From assembly GCA_030849065.1 (NCBI GenBank), contig JASAON010001604.1, forward strand, positions 1 to 64,000: a stretch of 64,000 nt of DNA, written 5' to 3'. The position numbers and the translations under genes are program-made. Positions within the stretch are counted from its first letter, which is position 1. Each line of letters starts with the position of its first letter. The notes beneath the pieces were generated by a model, which saw only the letters and a program-made list of their open reading frames with translations, was not told the origin of the DNA and did no database searches. Below are positions 54,020-63,417 of this stretch, one piece after another. The DNA comes from Jaenimonas drosophilae. Lineage: Eukaryota > Euglenozoa > Kinetoplastea > Trypanosomatida > Trypanosomatidae.

Positions 54020-56197
54020 TCACCCACGACCTTGTTGATTGAAGACGTCCTCGCACACAATCAGCTGAGCAACGAGTGGAATAAAGCGCTGCTGAGAAGG
54101 GGGAAGATCATCGGCGACGCGCTGCATGCCTTCATCGGTGGCAGAGATGTTGTTCATGGCTCGGTAGCACGCCATGAGGGTATCATCACCCATCTTGTGC
54201 TCCAGAAACATGCGCAGGAACTCAATGCGATGCATGATGGGGTCCCGCTCACGCACCTCTGGCAAGTGAAGCGTTTGGCCGTCGAGGATGAATTTGGTTG
54301 GGTCGTTCTCTGCATGTACCTCATCATCGAAGTCCTCGCGATCTCCGCGCACAACCGACAATAGCGCCGCGCCAATCGCGGAGCTCAACGCACCATAGTC
54401 ATTCGCACGCTTCTGCTCATCGTGCCCACCATCTTCTCCAGCAACGGCCTCGCCATTGAGAAACATGTGCAGGCCCGCATCTCCATCAGGCTCCACCGTC
54501 GGGCTGCCTGCCTCGCTGGGAGACACATCCACGGGAACCTCCTCCTCCCGCGGAGGCTCGGGCTGACGACGGGCAGGGCTCGCTCGGGAAGCGGGTGAAG
54601 CGCGACGCTCCGCCACAACTGGCGGTGGTGCAGCGGGCGAGCCGCCAATGGGCGGAAGACCCCCGCCATCGCCATCGCCAACATCATTGCCGAGAAGACG
54701 TCGCTTATTCATCTCTGCCTCACGTCGCATCTGCCAAAATGCCGCCCGACGTGCCTCCTCCATCTCCGCCTTGGACATGCCACGCGGAGGGCCATCGTCG
54801 TCGTCCGCAGCACCACCCCCGTGGCCAGGCCGCCGTGGCGAACGTCGCGCTTCCGCCTGCGGTGCGTGGCCCAGCTCAGCCTGCTCCACCCGCTGCTTAT
54901 TCATCGCCGCTTGGCGCCGCAGCTCTTGGTAGAGCTCCGCCGCCGATTTGGCCGGCGCGGCACCAGGACTGCCCGGACTACCCGGGCTTGCCCCACCACC
55001 ACCACCACGCTGCTGCTGCGGGCTGGGACGGCGCTCACCCTCCACATCACGCCGCTGTCGCTGCGCCTCATCATCCTCGCGGCGGTTTCGCTCCCACTGC
55101 TCCTCCCGCTGCCGGTTCTTGGCTGCCGCGTCCTTCTCCCAGCGCTCACGTTCACGTCGCTGGTCACGCACACGGGCCTCAATCTCTTTTCGACGCTCCG
55201 CATCGCGCTGTTGTTGTTCCTGCAGTACGCGTCGCTGTTCTAGCGCACGCTGCTTCTGTCGCTCCGCTGCCGCCGCGGCCTTCTCCCGCTCCTTCTTGTG
55301 GTACTCCTCCTGCAGTCGCGCGGCCTCCACCTTCATCTTGTACTTCTCCTCCGCACTCACCACGGAGCAGCGTTGTTCCTGTGCGACCTGCACCTTTTCT
55401 TGAAGTGAGCTAAGTGACTCCCGAATAAAGGGGAGGTCAATGATTTGGCTCACGTTGGGACGTCGTTTGGGGTCGAGCTGCAGCATGGTGCTGATGAGCT
55501 TCGCCAGGTTGGTTGTGTAGCTGTCCCCAATGGGAGGATAAACGCCCTTGAGGATCTTTTGGACCAACGCCTTCATGTTGTTGCCGTCAAAGGCATGATT
55601 GAGAGTGGTGAGTTCGTACAGGATACAGCCCAGTGCCCACACATCGCTCTTGTTGTTGTAGGGCTTGTTCAGGCACAGTTCAGGGGAGAAGTAGTAGGGG
55701 GTGCCGCAGACCGTCCGTTTGAGTTCGTAGGTGTTGCGGAGTACCGTGCTGATGCCAAAGTCACCGAGTTTCACGACTCCATCCTTGGTGAGGAATACAT
55801 TCTGAGACTTCAGATCTCGATGGAGAATGCGGCGGTCATGGAGGTAGGAGAGTGCCAGACACAACTGAGAGAAGAATTGTAGCACCTCCTTCTCAGAGAA
55901 GCGTCGTCCAGCGCGTGACTTGATCTTCATGTAGAGATCTCCGCCATTGGCGTACTCCATCACAATGAAGAGTGAGCCGTGATGCTCAAAGTGATCGACG
56001 TAGCGAGTGATGTTTGGGTGGTCCAGTGTACGCAGCATGTCAATTTCATGTTTTGCACTCTCTCGTTCTTGGGGCTTGAGACCAGCGAGACGGACCTCCT
56101 TCGCCACGAACTGTTCCTTGTCCGACACGCGTTGGATCAGCCAGGCACTGCCGAAGCTGCCCTTGCCCAGGATCTTGATCTGTTTGTATCGGTCCAT
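54020..56197 (-). CDS. NEK family protein kinase
   Basis: 725 residues from the ATG at 56197. The kinase domain (about 4-259) is complete: GKGSFG loop, catalytic Lys in VAKEVRL, Glu in the C helix, HRDLKSQNVFLTKDG, KLGDFGIS and the GTPYYFSPELCLNKPYNNKS activation/P+1 region, typical of NIMA-related kinases (NEK1/3/5 branch). A basic coiled coil (about 285-385, rich in Arg, Glu and Gln) and a disordered Pro/Ser-rich part follow, ending with a helical C-terminal block (DDTLMACYRAMNNISATDEG). NEKs control cilium/flagellum length, basal bodies and cell-cycle progression; kinetoplastids have an expanded set. No residue needed for catalysis is missing. Confidence 0.92.
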   Translation of the reverse strand: MDRYKQIKILGKGSFGSAWLIQRVSDKEQFVAKEVRLAGLKPQERESAKHEIDMLRTLDHPNITRYVDHFEHHGSLFIVMEYANGGDLYMKIKSRAGRRFSEKEVLQFFSQLCLALSYLHDRRILHRDLKSQNVFLTKDGVVKLGDFGISTVLRNTYELKRTVCGTPYYFSPELCLNKPYNNKSDVWALGCILYELTTLNHAFDGNNMKALVQKILKGVYPPIGDSYTTNLAKLISTMLQLDPKRRPNVSQIIDLPFIRESLSSLQEKVQVAQEQRCSVVSAEEKYKMKVEAARLQEEYHKKEREKAAAAAERQKQRALEQRRVLQEQQQRDAERRKEIEARVRDQRRERERWEKDAAAKNRQREEQWERNRREDDEAQRQRRDVEGERRPSPQQQRGGGGGASPGSPGSPGAAPAKSAAELYQELRRQAAMNKQRVEQAELGHAPQAEARRSPRRPGHGGGAADDDDGPPRGMSKAEMEEARRAAFWQMRREAEMNKRRLLGNDVGDGDGGGLPPIGGSPAAPPPVVAERRASPASRASPARRQPEPPREEEVPVDVSPSEAGSPTVEPDGDAGLHMFLNGEAVAGEDGGHDEQKRANDYGALSSAIGAALLSVVRGDREDFDDEVHAENDPTKFILDGQTLHLPEVRERDPIMHRIEFLRMFLEHKMGDDTLMACYRAMNNISATDEGMQRVADDLPPSQQRFIPLVAQLIVCEDVFNQQGRG

Positions 56198-56453
56198 GTC
56201 GCCCTACCACGCACCCATCCAAGCAATCCACTACAACACTACAAAATACCCTCAAGCACGCACACATACAGACAAGAAAGTGATGGAGCAAGTGAAAACA
56301 AAGATGCAGTCAAGCCAGTGGCGGCACTACTCAGCTACGTTCTTCACGCACACAACAACAACAAGTGAAGCATGCATCGTTATGACGCGATGGGAATTAT
56401 CATCACTCCACGGCTGACCCCAACAACAAAACGCCACACGCAGTGAGGTGTCG

Positions 56454-57689
56454 CTACGATGCACGCGGATCGCTGTATGGGCGAAGTCGCCTAAAGTGGC
56501 TGTCCAGCATTTTAGTGAATCCAGACGCGAAGGCCTGCTTCCAGGCTTCCGGGTCCTTGGCGAAGCGCTCCACAATGACGCGCCAGGCTGGCCGACGAAG
56601 CAGCGCCTCCACCTCCACCTCACTCAAGACGCACCTGCGCGGCTTGCGCTTCATCCCGCCCTCGTCACCTCCCGCAGACATCGTCCACATCATCCGCGGC
56701 AGCTGTGGCACACAGCGGTTGGTCTCGGTACGCTGCAGCTCCAGCCGCTTGAGCGACTTTTCGTGATCCAGGAGGAACTTGAAGTAGCTGTTGTCCAGCG
56801 TGTAGCGGCGGCCCATTCGTGTGACGGCATCCTCCACCCCGCTCACTTCCTCGTGGAACTCCCCCACCCCGTGGCAGCCCATCAGCGCCACACACTCCTC
56901 ATCGGAGAGGTCGCCCAGTCCATGAAGGATGGTGGCCGGGGTGAAGGTTTCCTTCGAGGCGTCCGTTGGCACATTGCGTGATGGGGCCACGTCGGCGTCG
57001 TTGCGGCCCCATCGCCACGCCTCGAGGACCTCCTTCCACGGCCCGCGAAGGTACTTCACGCCGGCCACGGCACACAAGGCCGCCGCATCCTCCGTAGAGG
57101 CACCAAATGTGGTGGTGAGGTAGTTGATCACACCCGCGATGTCACCCAGACCAGCCACGACTGCGCATGACTCATCAATCGTATCAGCGGCAAAACCTGC
57201 GCGACGGGCGGCGAGGACGTAGGCGACGCGGATGCTCGTCGCCGCGAGGTCCGGACGGAACTCGAAGTGCTTCTCCGCCGCCTCAATGACCTCCTCCTTC
57301 ACAAATTTTGGTTTGATCTTAGACTCATCCACCTCCACGTAGCGGCCAGCCAACAGGCCAGCACTGAGGCAGCCCATACACATCATGATGAGCCACATGT
57401 GATTCATGTGCTCCCACGACTTGTAGGGATTTGCTTCTGGTCCAGCAGACCTCCCCGATCCAACATTGGGTGGAGCCCGGAACATGTCGCTGCCCCGCTT
57501 TGGCGGTGCAGTCGATGACGCAGACGCCTGCTGAGTCCAGACAGAAGTTGTGTGGTTCATCATGGCGGGCACAACGGAACTGCGCCATGTGCGCCAGGGA
57601 AGGCGCTTCACAGAAGCACATCTCAATTGGTCACGCAGCGGCACAGCGGCCGCCTGGAGCCCACCTTGAAGTGCTGGACTGAACCACAT
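56454..57689 (-). CDS. Class I heme peroxidase homologue lacking distal Trp-His (pseudoperoxidase)
   Basis: 411 residues from the ATG at 57689. A mitochondrial-like N-terminus is followed by one membrane helix at 97-116 (HMWLIMMCMGCLSAGLLAGR), then the peroxidase fold. The distal segment of ascorbate/cytochrome c peroxidases, RxxWH, reads RVAYV at 154-158: Arg is kept, Trp and the catalytic His are lost. The proximal part is recognisable: DLSDEECVALMGCHGVGEFH with His273 at the heme-ligand position, and YTLDNSYFKFLLDHEKS for the FDNxYFxxLL motif. A membrane-anchored pseudoperoxidase with lost distal residues has been described from Leishmania major as active on peroxynitrite; this protein resembles that case. 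Whether heme is bound cannot be seen. Confidence 0.82.
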   Translation of the reverse strand: MWFSPALQGGLQAAAVPLRDQLRCASVKRLPWRTWRSSVVPAMMNHTTSVWTQQASASSTAPPKRGSDMFRAPPNVGSGRSAGPEANPYKSWEHMNHMWLIMMCMGCLSAGLLAGRYVEVDESKIKPKFVKEEVIEAAEKHFEFRPDLAATSIRVAYVLAARRAGFAADTIDESCAVVAGLGDIAGVINYLTTTFGASTEDAAALCAVAGVKYLRGPWKEVLEAWRWGRNDADVAPSRNVPTDASKETFTPATILHGLGDLSDEECVALMGCHGVGEFHEEVSGVEDAVTRMGRRYTLDNSYFKFLLDHEKSLKRLELQRTETNRCVPQLPRMMWTMSAGGDEGGMKRKPRRCVLSEVEVEALLRRPAWRVIVERFAKDPEAWKQAFASGFTKMLDSHFRRLRPYSDPRAS

Positions 57690-57724
57690 ATGATGATGTC
57701 GTACCAATGTCCGACTGCCTACCT

Positions 57725-57766
57725 CTGCATGTGAAGATAAACGTACAAGAGACAAAAGAATATGAA
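57725..57766 (-). promoter_or_regulatory. Predicted spliced-leader acceptor of the pseudoperoxidase gene
   Basis: A pyrimidine-rich stretch (TTTCATATTCTTTTGTCTC on the minus strand) leads to CACATGCAG, AG at 57725-57726, 36 nt before the ATG. It makes the longer frame up to 57851 unlikely. Confidence 0.5.
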
Positions 57767-58085
57767 ACAAGCATGTGATTGGTTGCAGTCTTCGTCGCAC
57801 TACGTGAGCATGGCTCCTCCAACACAGCAACAATGACAAGGGTAGCTTCATGCGCTTCTACACTCCCCGCAACCACGGTGATCTCCGTTGCCAAATAGCT
57901 GGGAGCACACAGAATGGCTGGATGGAGGCATCACTGAGTGAGGGGAGAGGAAGAGTGGCAATAATGGCGCAGACATCTATCTCTGCACTGCTCTACCCAC
58001 ATCTCTTGGCCCTTCACAAACATGAACGAATGGATAGTACGTGAGGAGGGGCATACATGTCCTACCCCCCTCTGTCGTGATTGAT
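57767..58085. other. Intergenic gap, no gene seen
   Basis: About 320 bp between the pseudoperoxidase splice region and the IFT54 stop. No supported frame. Confidence 0.5.
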
Positions 58086-59609
58086 CTAGCCAGAGTCGGA
58101 CTTCACCAGCATCTCAACCAAGTCGCCAATGGCTGCATCATTCTTGATCATCGTCTGGCGAAGGTGGCTCGTCTTCAGAATTTGGTCGTTGATGGCATCT
58201 TCAATGTTCTGGAGCTGTGCGTTGATGCCCTGGAGGCTCTCCTCCGTCTGCCGACGAGCATCGAGCGCAGCGAGGGATTGATTGCGCGCTTCAGTACGCC
58301 AGACATCCAGCTCGCGCGTCATACTATCAATGTCGTCGTGAATGGCCTCCAGGAACTTCCCGAGGGGGTTGGATGCCTTCGTGAGGAGCTGCAGCTGCTC
58401 CCGCAGCTTCGTGAGCTCATTCTCCCCAATCACATTGCTGGAGCCCCCACGCTGCTTCGCGCGGTTGCTGCGAATGACGATATCTGCGCCGGCGGACGCC
58501 GCACCCGCGCTGGTGGCGTTTTCCTGTGCGGCACGCGTGGCCTCTTCCTGCTCTTTCTTGGCCTTGAGCGCCTTCTGGGCCAAGGCGCCCTTCACCTCCG
58601 AATCCTCTGCGAGTGCGGCAGTGGGCGCGTTCGGCTTGCGCTCGAGCTGGTCAGCCAACTTCTCCCACCCCTGGGCGCCGTCGTCGTCATCCACTTTGGT
58701 CTCACCCGGTTTGGACTCGCGAATGACGGTGGTGGCCGGTGCCGTGTCCAGTGGGGCATCATCTTGGGTGTTCTTTGCACGTGGAGGTGCGCGGCCAGAG
58801 GCGGCCTCAGCGGCCTTCCCCTCCTCCGCGCGGCGGCGCTCCTCCTCCTGCCTGGCGCGCTTCTTCTCTTCGTGTCGGCGGCGTCGCTCCTCATCATGGC
58901 GCTGCTTGCGCTCCTCCTCCGTCTCCTGCTCCTTGGCTGGCGGCGTTTCCTTGGCGGCACGCTCCTTCGCCTCGCGTTCCTGTGCCTCCTTGGCGGCACG
59001 CTCTTGCGCCTCCTTGGCCTCGCGCTCCTTGGCCTCCTTGGCGGCACGTTCCTTGGCCTCTCGCTCCTGTGCTTCCTTGGCCTCCCGCTCCTTTGCCTCA
59101 TGACGACGGCGGCGTTCCTCGCGCTCCTTCTCCTTCTCCTCCTTCTCCTTGTTTGGATCGGGTGCCGCAGCACTAGGTGCCGGTGCCTGTTTGGGTGGCT
59201 CCGCGGCTGCCGAGCCGCCACCCTTCACCTTCGTCACAGCCCGCTTCTTGGCATCCTCTGGGAGTGCCCCGCACGCCGCCAGAAGCTGCAGCATCTGGTT
59301 GGTGTTCTCAGGTTCCTGGCCCGCAACAATCTTCTGTGGCTTCGCCAGACAAGTGGACCCAGTCGCTGCCTCTACTGCCGCAATCAGCAGCCGCAGGAAC
59401 TCCACCTTGCTGTCCTTATCAGCAACCTTGGCGCTGTCCAGCTGATCGGCCGTGTAGAGGTCAGCGGGGAAGGAGGCGGTCTTGATGAAGCTCGTGACAA
59501 TGTCGTGGAGAAAGCGGAAGGGCGGCTTGCTCAGGAGCTTCTCCGTGAGCTTCGGCGAGGTGACAATGGCACCAAGCTCCTTCTGCGTTTTCTCAATGTA
59601 CTCCGTCAT
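58086..59609 (-). CDS. IFT54: Intraflagellar transport protein IFT54 (TRAF3IP1)
   Basis: 507 residues from the ATG at 59609. The N-terminal calponin-homology-like domain (1-130) is diagnostic: KLTEKLLSKPPFRFLHDIVT, then LYTADQLDSAKVADKDSKVE and KPQKIVAGQEPENTNQMLQL at 91-110. A very regular Glu/Lys/Ala helix with 6-8-residue repeats (KEAQEREAKERAAKEAK type, about 175-230) follows, then a C-terminal coiled coil (about 385-500) as in the family, where it binds IFT20. IFT54 is an IFT-B peripheral subunit that links tubulin/kinesin to anterograde flagellar trains. Length is within the family range (about 450-690). Confidence 0.93.
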   Translation of the reverse strand: MTEYIEKTQKELGAIVTSPKLTEKLLSKPPFRFLHDIVTSFIKTASFPADLYTADQLDSAKVADKDSKVEFLRLLIAAVEAATGSTCLAKPQKIVAGQEPENTNQMLQLLAACGALPEDAKKRAVTKVKGGGSAAAEPPKQAPAPSAAAPDPNKEKEEKEKEREERRRRHEAKEREAKEAQEREAKERAAKEAKEREAKEAQERAAKEAQEREAKERAAKETPPAKEQETEEERKQRHDEERRRRHEEKKRARQEEERRRAEEGKAAEAASGRAPPRAKNTQDDAPLDTAPATTVIRESKPGETKVDDDDGAQGWEKLADQLERKPNAPTAALAEDSEVKGALAQKALKAKKEQEEATRAAQENATSAGAASAGADIVIRSNRAKQRGGSSNVIGENELTKLREQLQLLTKASNPLGKFLEAIHDDIDSMTRELDVWRTEARNQSLAALDARRQTEESLQGINAQLQNIEDAINDQILKTSHLRQTMIKNDAAIGDLVEMLVKSDSG

Positions 59610-60060
59610 GGTGGATGGAGGATGGATTGGGGTATGGTGTGGCGAATCAATCACAACCAAGGACTATAAAAGAGGAGTACAACGGCAGAATCAGCAGATG
59701 TATGTGGGGGAGGTGGTGATCCTGCACCAACCGAAGAACTACTCGCAGTGGATAGTGTCGCTGGACGAGAGACTACAAGAGAGGAGAGGCAGAGAACAAG
59801 ATGGTCATTTGGAAGAAGATGTCCTAGACAAACCACAGTACCCACAAACACAATCCCATCAACTCCATCGAACACAATGTCAGTGTGGGTGTGGTCGCTT
59901 TCATCGACCCAAGCAGAGGTGCTCCTCGCACCAAACCTCTCTAGCTCCAACACAGACGCACACGTGGCCCCCAAGTGAAGTATGTTGTGGCATCTGGAGG
60001 TGGCATCTTCGCTGAAACCCCAACAGCAGCAGTCACTGAAAAGCCAAAAGGAAGGGCGAT
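59610..60060. other. Intergenic gap with splice acceptor of IFT54
   Basis: About 450 bp. TACTCCTCTTTTATAG on the minus strand gives AG at 59664-59665, 54 nt before the IFT54 ATG. No gene seen. Confidence 0.5.
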
Positions 60061-60309
60061 CTACTCCCCCAACGCCTGCAGCACACGCAGCCACAGATCG
60101 TCCCCAGAGTTGTGCAGGAGCACCTCCTCCAAGAACACTGTTTTGGCCATAGACAACTGAGATGCGTACAGCTCTCTCAGACGATCACTCGCATCAACGA
60201 GCTCACGACATTCTTCGCAGGCTGCGACCGCAACCTCCATGCACTTTGGTGTTGCACTTCGGTGCTTCCCTTCGGCCTCCGGCATCTTCCCCCGGACGGT
60301 TGCATGCAT
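60061..60309 (-). CDS. Small helical hypothetical protein
   Basis: 82 residues from the ATG at 60309 (a second ATG nine codons later is an alternative start). The body is one or two amphipathic helices, MEVAVAACEECRELVDASDR and LRELYASQLSMAKTVFLEEV, then LWLRVLQALGE, with a CxxC in the first. Composition and codon use resemble the neighbouring genes. The splice signal is good: a pyrimidine-rich TTCTTCTCTTTTGTCTTTG and CTTGTAG with AG at 60336-60337, 26 nt before the start. Small helical proteins of this size are common subunits of mitochondrial, BLOC-type and flagellar complexes; nothing more specific can be said. Confidence 0.65.
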   Translation of the reverse strand: MHATVRGKMPEAEGKHRSATPKCMEVAVAACEECRELVDASDRLRELYASQLSMAKTVFLEEVLLHNSGDDLWLRVLQALGE

Positions 60310-60335
60310 CTACAGCAGTCACAGTCTAGTCTAGC

Positions 60336-60368
60336 CTACAAGCCCATCAACACAAAGACAAAAGAGAA
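60336..60368 (-). promoter_or_regulatory. Polypyrimidine tract and splice acceptor of the 82-residue gene
   Basis: Minus-strand CTTCTCTTTTGTCTTTG followed by GGGCTTGTAG, AG at 60336-60337. It is the main argument that the small frame is a gene. Confidence 0.5.
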
Positions 60369-60490
60369 GAATGAACCGTGTTGGCGTTCTCATTGATGGA
60401 TGAATGAGGATGCGATGATACACTTCTCTGACCAGTGCATCAGCAATGAAACTTGTTCTGGTGATAATGACGGCCTCCAGCATATTTGCC

Positions 60491-63223
60491 TTAGGTACGC
60501 GACAGCTCAGAGCCGTCACTCTCCTCAAAGGCATCGAGAAACGCATCACACACATCCAGCATGGCTGCAAGTCGCTCGTCACGGTCCTTCTTGGCGGAGA
60601 CCTCCACCAAATCTTCCACCTCGGCAACGAGGTGCTGAACGGATGCGAGGCAATAACGGCGTACCGCCGCCGTTGCCTCGCACACCGTGAGTGAATCCAT
60701 CAAGTCCGCCCATACGTCGAGGATTTGCTCGGTAGCCTCGCTCAGCTCGTCCAGCACATCCTTCATGCGCGGAGGCATAGCCTTCAGCTTACTCGCCAAT
60801 GCCACATTCTCCGACTCCAGCTGGACACGAATGAGGGTCGTCAGGTAGGCATGGCTGGCTGGAAGCGTCTTGGCAAGCTGCCGCAGCTGTGGTACGGATC
60901 GTTGCCCCACATCGGCGTACAGTGAAAACTCCCGCGCGATGCCTCGTGCCGTGGAGACAATGCGGCTCACCACGGAGGAGACGAGAGATTGAAGAACAAC
61001 AACACCAGGGCAGGTACCGACGGACTCCATGCACTGAACACTGGACCAAAAGAAGGTGACGTAGTTGGATTCCGCCGCAAGACACTGAAGAAAGACACGT
61101 AGCGCATCGAGACCCAGCCAACCGAACATGCCGGGCTGCTTGAGCTCCAGACAACGGCCTTGGTAGGCATTCACGGCAGCAATCACTTCACGGTGATGCT
61201 CCACGCCGAGACGTCGCACCATGAGCTGTGTCAGCACAGCTTCCTTCGCGTGTTCCAGATTCTTGTAGAAGCGCTCTTCCACGATCTTTGCCGCTCTTTG
61301 GGCTTCCGGGGATATGGCATGACCGTCCACGGCCTCTGTCGTCTTTGGCTGTTGTGCCGTGTTCAGAATGCACCTCGTCAGACGTTGCGCGGCATCACGG
61401 TTGGTGTGAGCACCCAACTTCTCCAGCACGAACATCACAAATTTCTCTCCCTCAGCCACACTGCGCGACAGCAAGAATGCGACGAGACTCCGCAGGATAG
61501 ATTCATCAATGAGGTCCACCAAGTCTGGACGATTGGCAAGATGCTGAAGCGCCGCCTTCAACCGCACATCCACTAAATCCGTTGGGGAGTCCTCCGCGTC
61601 AAAGGCGAGCTGAAGCACCATATTCATGCGTAGGCCCTCCAGCTGAAGCTCGGCCTCAGCGTCAGGCATGGACTGTGGACGCAGGCGGGCCACCTCTGTC
61701 GCACAGTTCAAGTGGCTGCTGGTCTGCCACAACCTCTGGCGGTACTGTTCCTGCACCTCCTCAAAAGAACTCAACGACGCACCACCACAATCAGAAGCAA
61801 GCACATCATCGTAGCTACTCCACGTCACGGGGTACGGTGACACGCGGTTGACCCATTGAAGCCCCTCCGTAGCATTGTGAAGCAGCGTCGTGTGCGTTTG
61901 CGCACACTCCTGCAAGAGAGGATAGGCCTCCTTGAGTTGTCGTGTGTAGAGATAGCCACTTCCCAGACGTTCCTTGTGCTCCAGCTCATCTAGGGCGAGT
62001 CGGGCAGCGGCGCTAACTGAGGCACCTGGCGAGGCTGCCTCGGGTCGTCGAAGGGGACTGACCGGAGCAAGCTCCCGCAGTGCTGCTAGATTCAATCCAG
62101 CAATAACAAGATCACCGCTCAGGCTCACGGAGATGCCCCGTTGTTCGGCAAACGTTTCCGTGACACAAAGGTCAGAGAGCGGGTGCGGGAATTGTGCCAC
62201 CCCGACGCAGTGCGTTGGTGCGTAGCGGAGATTCCACGTGGCCATCGAGCCATCCGTACCCGTCGTGATGAGGAGGTCCGACTGCAGACGCGACCAGCGC
62301 AATGCCGTGACCTCGCCTTGAAGTGCGGGTACGGAGAGGAGCGCACGTGATGGATATCGTGCGTCGTACAATGACCACGTACCATTGGAAGAGGCTGCGG
62401 CAACGATGAGCGGAATCAGCGGACTGCATTCACCCGCAGAGGTCACGTAGCCCGGCGGGGTGGCAAAGCCCAAGGCACGACCATTCGCAGCGGATCTTGT
62501 ATCGGAGAGAACAAGACTGCCGTCATAGCATCCATTTAGCATGACTGCCTCACTTCCAGCAGCCCAGCGCGTGAAGACGACTGGTGCGCCAGATACCACC
62601 GGAGTGAGCTCACGCACCGGAAGTGATGTTCCCGAGAGGTCCCACAGCAGCACTCTGCCACCCATGGCGGCAATCACAGAAGAAGCCTTCGCATCGATGC
62701 TCCGAACAAGGGTTGTGGAGCTAGAAGAATTGGGTGAAGTAACGTACGCGCTGACTGGGTTCTCATCCGCACTGGCATGGAGAACCCCACAGGGCTCAAA
62801 GGTGCCTCCTGGAACTGAACATGACGATGGAACGACGTCACCTGCGAGGATACGCCCACGGCTCGAGCCAATCAAAAGCAGGTCTTCCGTCCACCTCACC
62901 GACGATGTCTTGGCACCTGGAGGGAGGTCCATCCACCGCATTCGTGGCGCCGCCTGAAGAGATGGGTCACGTCCTTCGAGTGGCATCAGCCCCACCGATC
63001 CTGTTGCTCCCATCGTTGGAGTGAGGGCCACCGCCAAAGCTGTCTCTGACGGATGAAGTGCAAGCTGCGCGGATGAGAAGGCGCTTCCTGAGGTGGCCAG
63101 TGGTGCTGTGTTTGTCACAACGTCAGCATGATTCCGAAGAAGCCCCCGCAGCTGTTCAGGCTTACGCCATGCAGAGGCCGACGTATACCACCGGGTATCA
63201 AGCAAGGGCATAGCATCGTTCAT
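60491..63223 (-). CDS. WD40-repeat protein with long helical C-terminus
   Basis: 910 residues from the ATG at 63223 (MNDAMPLLDTRWYTSASAWR). Upstream codons are in frame but contain no ATG and overlap a pyrimidine tract with CTGACAG. The first ~370 residues form a degenerate WD40 propeller: SVRWTEDLLLIGSSRGRILAG, VIAAMGGRVLLWDLSG, VMLNGCYDGSLVLSDTRS, NGTWSLYDARYP, ALRWSRLQSDLLITTGTDGS and MATWNLRY. The remaining ~500 residues are helical, with repeats reminiscent of an alpha-solenoid and Leu-rich coiled-coil stretches near the end (LDELSEATEQILDVWADLMD). This architecture (propeller plus solenoid) is typical of vesicle-coat, IFT and flagellar assembly proteins, but no subfamily motif lets me choose. 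Confidence 0.75.
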   Translation of the reverse strand: MNDAMPLLDTRWYTSASAWRKPEQLRGLLRNHADVVTNTAPLATSGSAFSSAQLALHPSETALAVALTPTMGATGSVGLMPLEGRDPSLQAAPRMRWMDLPPGAKTSSVRWTEDLLLIGSSRGRILAGDVVPSSCSVPGGTFEPCGVLHASADENPVSAYVTSPNSSSSTTLVRSIDAKASSVIAAMGGRVLLWDLSGTSLPVRELTPVVSGAPVVFTRWAAGSEAVMLNGCYDGSLVLSDTRSAANGRALGFATPPGYVTSAGECSPLIPLIVAAASSNGTWSLYDARYPSRALLSVPALQGEVTALRWSRLQSDLLITTGTDGSMATWNLRYAPTHCVGVAQFPHPLSDLCVTETFAEQRGISVSLSGDLVIAGLNLAALRELAPVSPLRRPEAASPGASVSAAARLALDELEHKERLGSGYLYTRQLKEAYPLLQECAQTHTTLLHNATEGLQWVNRVSPYPVTWSSYDDVLASDCGGASLSSFEEVQEQYRQRLWQTSSHLNCATEVARLRPQSMPDAEAELQLEGLRMNMVLQLAFDAEDSPTDLVDVRLKAALQHLANRPDLVDLIDESILRSLVAFLLSRSVAEGEKFVMFVLEKLGAHTNRDAAQRLTRCILNTAQQPKTTEAVDGHAISPEAQRAAKIVEERFYKNLEHAKEAVLTQLMVRRLGVEHHREVIAAVNAYQGRCLELKQPGMFGWLGLDALRVFLQCLAAESNYVTFFWSSVQCMESVGTCPGVVVLQSLVSSVVSRIVSTARGIAREFSLYADVGQRSVPQLRQLAKTLPASHAYLTTLIRVQLESENVALASKLKAMPPRMKDVLDELSEATEQILDVWADLMDSLTVCEATAAVRRYCLASVQHLVAEVEDLVEVSAKKDRDERLAAMLDVCDAFLDAFEESDGSELSRT

Positions 63224-63269
63224 GGCCACAAGTCCAAATGTGTGTTTATAGGTTCTCCCTATAACCCAT

Positions 63270-63300
63270 CTACTGTCAGGGCAATCACGGAAAAAGATAG
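63270..63300 (-). promoter_or_regulatory. Predicted splice acceptor and short uORF of the WD40 gene
   Basis: TTCTTTGCTATCTTTTTCC on the minus strand is followed by CCCTGACAG (AG at 63273-63274), with another AG at 63270-63271. Either one leaves an ATG at 63269 in the leader that opens an 8-codon frame (stop included) ending before the main ATG at 63223. Confidence 0.4.
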
Positions 63301-63417
63301 CAAAGAATGGTTCGAGTGTCTGTACAGCTGCAATGAATGTTAGACAATCCACGACCTCAGACCTCCTTCAGCATGATGACGATGATTGCTGGCAGAGATG
63401 CATAATGGCGGATCATC

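Noticed and set aside
58041..59669. Long plus-strand frame (542 codons) opposite IFT54
   Set aside because: It mirrors the repetitive Glu/Lys/Ala coding of IFT54; its product is Leu/Gly/Arg-biased and has no domain.
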